Shown piece after piece: positions 4,777-7,860 of a DNA stretch of 7,860 nt. This stretch comes from JBLHRE01 sp047625765. GTDB taxonomy: Bacteria; Bacteroidota; Bacteroidia; Flavobacteriales; JBLHRE01. Both the position numbers and the translations under genes were made by a program. How positions within the stretch are numbered: position 1 is the first letter of the stretch; every line of letters begins with the position of its first letter. Under the pieces are notes generated by a model that worked only from the letters and a program-made list of their open reading frames with translations, was not told the origin of the DNA and made no database searches. Location of the stretch: NCBI GenBank assembly GCA_047625765.1, contig JBLHRE010000083.1, forward strand, positions 1-7,860. Reading direction: 5' to 3'.

Positions 4777-5343
4777 TTATCCTTTGATCTCTTTATATCT
4801 AAAGCATTCTGTTACGTGATCGTTTACCATTCCTGCTGCTTGCATAAACGCATAACAGATGGTAGATCCCACAAATTTGAATCCTCGCTTTTTTAAATCT
4901 TTAGTCATGGCATCCGATTCTGGAGAATTCACAGTAATCTCATCCATAGTCTTGCGTCCATTGTCAATGGTTTTCCCATCCGTAAATTTCCAGATATACG
5001 CATCGAAACTTCCAAACTCATGTTGGATTTCCATAAATGCCTGTGCATTCGTTTTGGTCGCTTTTATCTTTAATTTGTTCCGAATAATACCTGTATCATT
5101 TCCTAAAACATCCAGTTTTTCATCAGAATAGTTCGCAATGACTGTATAATCGAATTGGTCGAAAGCGGCTCTAAAGTTCTCTCTTTTGTTAAGTACAGTT
5201 TGCCAGCTCAAACCGGCTTGGAATGCATCCAAAACCAAAAACTCAAACCATTTACTATCATCACGCAGGGGTACTCCCCATTCCTCGTCATGGTAAGCTA
5301 TCATCAAAGGATTTGCTCCCGGCCAAGTGCAGCGCGTTTTCAT
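4777..5343 (-). CDS. tag: DNA-3-methyladenine glycosylase I
   Basis: This base-excision repair enzyme removes 3-methyladenine from alkylated DNA. The 188 residues align with E. coli TAG over the full length, including AYHDEEWGVP, QAGLSWQTVLNKRENFRAAF, and KKRGFKFVGSTICYAFMQAAGMVNDHV. The zinc-binding residues of E. coli TAG (Cys4, His17, His175, Cys179) are present as C5, H18, H176 and C180. Tyr16 and Trp46 of the base pocket correspond to Y17 and W47. The pocket glutamate Glu38 is replaced by Asp39 (LDAFQAGLSW), a conservative change that could alter base recognition. The start overlaps the stop of the upstream DinB-like gene by four bases (ATGA), so the two are probably co-translated. Confidence 0.95.
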   Translation of the reverse strand: MKTRCTWPGANPLMIAYHDEEWGVPLRDDSKWFEFLVLDAFQAGLSWQTVLNKRENFRAAFDQFDYTVIANYSDEKLDVLGNDTGIIRNKLKIKATKTNAQAFMEIQHEFGSFDAYIWKFTDGKTIDNGRKTMDEITVNSPESDAMTKDLKKRGFKFVGSTICYAFMQAAGMVNDHVTECFRYKEIKG

Positions 5344-5852
5344 AGATAACGTTCCTTAATTACGTTAATATGGTGTCTCTCGTGTCCTGGAATAATAAAT
5401 CCAATACTACGTACCGATAATGCATTGTTACTTGCATTACCCAGCAACATTAATTGATCAATGGTAAAAGATTCGAACAAGGCAATTGTTCCGCTTCTAA
5501 CAACAAAGGCTTCATTAGCCAACTCTTCTATTGTTCGCTTACTCACATTCGTATTTGCAACCCATTCATCTTGGTCGAAGCCAGATAAGGCATTGGTATC
5601 TCCTCTAGAAATTCTCAATGCTCTGTACGCAAACACACGCTCACAATCAATACAATGCTGGATTACATCCTTTATAGACCATTTGCCTTCTGCATAACGA
5701 AATACGCCTTGTTCCTCTGTCAAAGAACTTAACAAATCTTGCGTTTCTACATGTACAGATTTTAAGGTATGAATGATGTTGTCTGTATCCACCAATTCCA
5801 TTACTCCTTTATAATAAGAAGCATATTCGGTTATTTCTGGTGTATGTGTCAT
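5340..5852 (-). CDS. DinB-fold (DinB_2/YfiT-like) putative metalloenzyme
   Basis: 170 residues of the DinB/YfiT four-helix-bundle superfamily. The probable metal-binding triad is His66 (in IKDVIQHCIDCERVF) plus His157 and His161 in the C-terminal GHERHHINVIKERYL; the motif GKWSIKDVIQH is typical. Members include bacillithiol S-transferases (BstA) and other thiol-dependent enzymes that handle electrophiles, but the substrate here is unknown. The name comes from a Bacillus damage-inducible gene and does not imply DNA polymerase IV. It lies upstream of tag with an ATGA overlap, so the pair may serve alkylation or electrophile stress (inference). No clear promoter is seen in the 52 bases upstream, which mostly hold the terminator of the preceding gene. 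Confidence 0.88.
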   Translation of the reverse strand: MTHTPEITEYASYYKGVMELVDTDNIIHTLKSVHVETQDLLSSLTEEQGVFRYAEGKWSIKDVIQHCIDCERVFAYRALRISRGDTNALSGFDQDEWVANTNVSKRTIEELANEAFVVRSGTIALFESFTIDQLMLLGNASNNALSVRSIGFIIPGHERHHINVIKERYL

Positions 5853-5866
5853 GGTTAGTATATCAT

Positions 5867-5898
5867 TTTTAAAAAAAGCAAGCCTTTTGGCTTGCTTT
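5867..5898 (-). terminator. Intrinsic terminator of the PKD/T9SS gene
   Basis: On the minus strand AAAGCAAGCC (5898-5889) pairs with GGCTTGCTTT (5884-5875) around the loop AAAA, followed by a T-rich run. It begins 7 bases after the PKD gene's stop and separates it from the DinB-like gene downstream. Confidence 0.85.
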
Positions 5899-5904
5899 CT
5901 GTTC

Positions 5905-7860
5905 TTACTTATTAATCACGATGTCTTTCACAAAATTCTCATCTCCCGCATATCCTCTTAAGAAATAGCTGCCAGACTCTAAATCCTGAACATCTAAAAC
6001 ATATCCTTCGTTTGTTACAAATCCACTTCTTACAATTTGTCCATTGGTATTGTACATTTCATAATTAAAGCCATTGCCCACACCTTTAAAATTGATGTAA
6101 TCGCTAGTAGGGTTAGGATATAAGGTGATGGTGTTTTCTAAAGTTTCGGCTATCGAAATATTCCCGGTTACATCAATAAAACAAGTTTTGGTTTCGGTAT
6201 TGCCAAAATCGCCCATATAATATACTGTCAAAGAAATTTCATAACATCCAGAATCTGCAAACGTAACGCCCATTGGATTCCTATCAGTAGAATACGTTGG
6301 GATCCCTGAAGTACCAAAATCCCAGAACCAAGAATCTACAGCACCTGAAGTTAAATCAGTGAAGTTGATCAATTCGCCTGCAGTGATTTCCACATCATCT
6401 GCTGAGAAATCTGCATTAGGTGCTTCAATCACTTCAATATAAGCAGTTTTTGTTTCTGTATCGGCTTGTTGTCCTCCATTACTTACTTCTAAACTCACAT
6501 CAAACAAACCTGCAGCATTGTACTTGATACTTGTTGGATTCTGGACCGCAGAAGAGGTCGTTACTGCTCCTGAGAATGTCCAGGTCCAAGTGTCTAAAAT
6601 CCCTGTACTCAAATCATCGAAGTCTATAGAATCTCCTACAGCTATTAAAGTTGCAGTTGCTCCAAAATCAGCATTTGGATTTTCTAAGACCGTGATGAAA
6701 CAGGTTTTAGTTTCAGTAGATCCAGACAAACCACTTTTTGTTGTTGTTAAACTTACTTCGTAACAACCGGCTGCACTGTACTGAACACTTGTTGGGTTTT
6801 GCAAAGTAGAAGTTCCTTGCACCGAACCTGTCAATGTCCAATTCCATGCATCTGGATTGTTTGTAGACAAATCTGTGAAGTTTACTATTTCACCCTCCCA
6901 AATAGTTATTGTATCCACTGTAAAGTCGGACACCGGCAACTCAATTACTGTTAGGTATAGGTTTTTAGATTCTGTGTCAGGATACAATCCCAATATAGAA
7001 ACTGTTAAATCTACCGTGTAAACACCTGGATTATTATACTGAATTCCTTCCGGATTTTGAACCGATGCATTTCCTTGAACAGATCCTGGGAACAACCAAG
7101 ACCAAGCATCGACAGAACCATCTGATAAATCGGTAAAGTCAACAGTTTCACCAACACTCATCATAATTCTGTCCGCTTCAAAGTCTGCAACCGGTGCTTT
7201 AATTACATTGATGTAACAGGTTTTCGTTTCACCTGTTCCAGCCAAGCCTTGTTTAGATGCAACTAAACTAACTTCGTAACAACCAAAACTGTTGTACTTA
7301 ATGCTAGTAGGATTTTGAACTGTACTTGTTGGCGTAACCGCTCCTTCAAAACTCCAAGACCATGCGTCTGGACTGTTGGTTGATAAATCAGTGAAGTTAA
7401 CGGTAGTGCCCTCTGGAATTGTTACGGTATCCGCAATAAAATCTGCTACAGGTAAGGCAATTGCCTCTACAAAGCATGTTTTAGTCTCTGTATCAGGACC
7501 TACGTTGTTCGTAGCGGTAAGTCTAATTTCGTAGCAACCTGCATTAGCAAATTGTACATCTTGAGGGTTTTGTAAAGTGTTGTTTCCTGTTCCTCCGCCA
7601 AAATCCCATAGCCATGATGAAGCATTGCCCGTAGATTCATCCGTAAAGTCTACCAAACCTCCTGCTTCTACAATTTGCACATCAGATGAGAAATCCGCTA
7701 CTGGCGGTTCTGTCAACTCGCAACCACTTACAACAATATCATCCAAATACAATACATTCATATCGTTTGCATTATGATAAAATGCGATATAAACTTCTTG
7801 GTTTAAATACGCTGTTGGAATAGTAGCTTGCTGCTGTGTTAATACCGTATCTAGAGATGT
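5905..7860 (-). CDS. Large secreted multi-PKD protein with type IX secretion sorting domain (5' end outside window)
   Basis: The frame is open through the right edge, so this is the C-terminal part (651 codons) of a longer protein; the ATG at 7761 is internal. The first visible residues (VYIAFYHNANDMNVLYLDDIVV) resemble the end of a cleaved-adhesin/choice-of-anchor-J jelly-roll domain. Six tandem PKD repeats of 84-86 residues follow, each starting with P(V/N)xDF, at 7704-7453, 7452-7195, 7194-6937, 6936-6679, 6678-6421 and 6420-6163. The last 75 residues, beginning ITLYPNP, are a type A T9SS C-terminal sorting domain, ending in KDIVINK. The protein should cross the outer membrane by T9SS and be surface-attached or released. 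PKD repeats are usually spacers or adhesive modules. An enzymatic domain such as a protease could lie outside the window. Repeats 1, 2, 4 and 6 carry a Cys pair that repeats 3 and 5 lack. Confidence 0.93.
   Translation of the reverse strand, partial: TSLDTVLTQQQATIPTAYLNQEVYIAFYHNANDMNVLYLDDIVVSGCELTEPPVADFSSDVQIVEAGGLVDFTDESTGNASSWLWDFGGGTGNNTLQNPQDVQFANAGCYEIRLTATNNVGPDTETKTCFVEAIALPVADFIADTVTIPEGTTVNFTDLSTNSPDAWSWSFEGAVTPTSTVQNPTSIKYNSFGCYEVSLVASKQGLAGTGETKTCYINVIKAPVADFEADRIMMSVGETVDFTDLSDGSVDAWSWLFPGSVQGNASVQNPEGIQYNNPGVYTVDLTVSILGLYPDTESKNLYLTVIELPVSDFTVDTITIWEGEIVNFTDLSTNNPDAWNWTLTGSVQGTSTLQNPTSVQYSAAGCYEVSLTTTKSGLSGSTETKTCFITVLENPNADFGATATLIAVGDSIDFDDLSTGILDTWTWTFSGAVTTSSAVQNPTSIKYNAAGLFDVSLEVSNGGQQADTETKTAYIEVIEAPNADFSADDVEITAGELINFTDLTSGAVDSWFWDFGTSGIPTYSTDRNPMGVTFADSGCYEISLTVYYMGDFGNTETKTCFIDVTGNISIAETLENTITLYPNPTSDYINFKGVGNGFNYEMYNTNGQIVRSGFVTNEGYVLDVQDLESGSYFLRGYAGDENFVKDIVINK
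5908..6129 (-). other. T9SS type A C-terminal sorting domain (coding segment)
   Basis: Begins with ITLYPNPTSDYINF, continues with YNTNGQIV and LESGSYFLR, and closes with FVKDIVINK. These are the usual blocks of the TIGR04183-type domain that directs substrates to the type IX translocon and is removed by the sortase PorU. Confidence 0.9.
6163..7704 (-). repeat. Six tandem PKD-domain coding repeats
   Basis: Six in-frame units of 252-258 bases. Shared protein signatures are PxADF at the start, a Trp-x-Trp core, QNPTS-like turn, GCYEVSL and TETKTC. The canonical WDFGDG is degenerate (WDFGGG in unit 1, WDFGTS in unit 6, WSFEGA, WLFPGS, WTLTGS and WTFSGA in the others). The units are diverged, so the duplications are not recent. 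Confidence 0.9.

Noticed and set aside
4859..5697. Plus-strand open frames opposite tag and the DinB-like gene
   Set aside because: They are shadows of two genes with clear family motifs on the minus strand.
7759..7761. ATG at 7761 as the start of the PKD protein
   Set aside because: The frame stays open to the right edge, and the residues on both sides form one continuous adhesin-like strand pattern, so this Met is internal.

Overview
The window looks like a chromosomal segment of an AT-rich member of the Flavobacteriales (Bacteroidota). The supporting signs are a C-terminal type IX secretion (T9SS) sorting domain, a DUF4159 lipoprotein-era style secreted protein next to rsmE, a PG_1098-type methyltransferase with a C-terminal THUMP-like domain, promoter elements of the Bacteroidota form TTG-N19/20-TAnnTTTG, and almost no Shine-Dalgarno sequences. 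Genus cannot be told from the sequence.

Layout. Positions 1-170 hold the 3' end of an unrecognised gene. Positions 171-567 carry no protein gene. They hold two tandem, diverged copies (offset 210-211 bases) of what reads as one small RNA gene on the minus strand. Each copy has a Bacteroidota promoter, a body of about 90 bases with two small hairpins, and a strong intrinsic terminator. Differences between copies preserve base pairing, including one full compensatory pair. This is the most interesting part of the window.

Positions 568-4716 are a tightly packed plus-strand gene run: rsmE (16S rRNA m3U methyltransferase), a secreted DUF4159 protein, a THUMP-like SAM methyltransferase, a sirtuin without a complete zinc-cysteine set, a membrane-anchored SRPBCC protein, and a small OmpA-like exported protein whose start appears broken by one missing base. 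Junctions are overlaps or 1-base gaps, apart from 35 bases before the SRPBCC gene, so one operon is likely. A 19-bp perfect inverted repeat at 4717-4760 ends this run and also the convergent minus-strand run.

On the minus strand, 5852-4777 encode a DinB-fold metalloenzyme and 3-methyladenine DNA glycosylase I (tag), coupled through an ATGA overlap. Upstream of them, 7860-5905 is the C-terminal part of a large secreted protein. It has the tail of a probable adhesin/jelly-roll domain, six PKD repeats and a T9SS sorting domain, ends at its own terminator, and runs off the right edge.

The genes are mostly housekeeping or envelope functions. No transposon, phage gene, CRISPR, tRNA or rRNA was seen.
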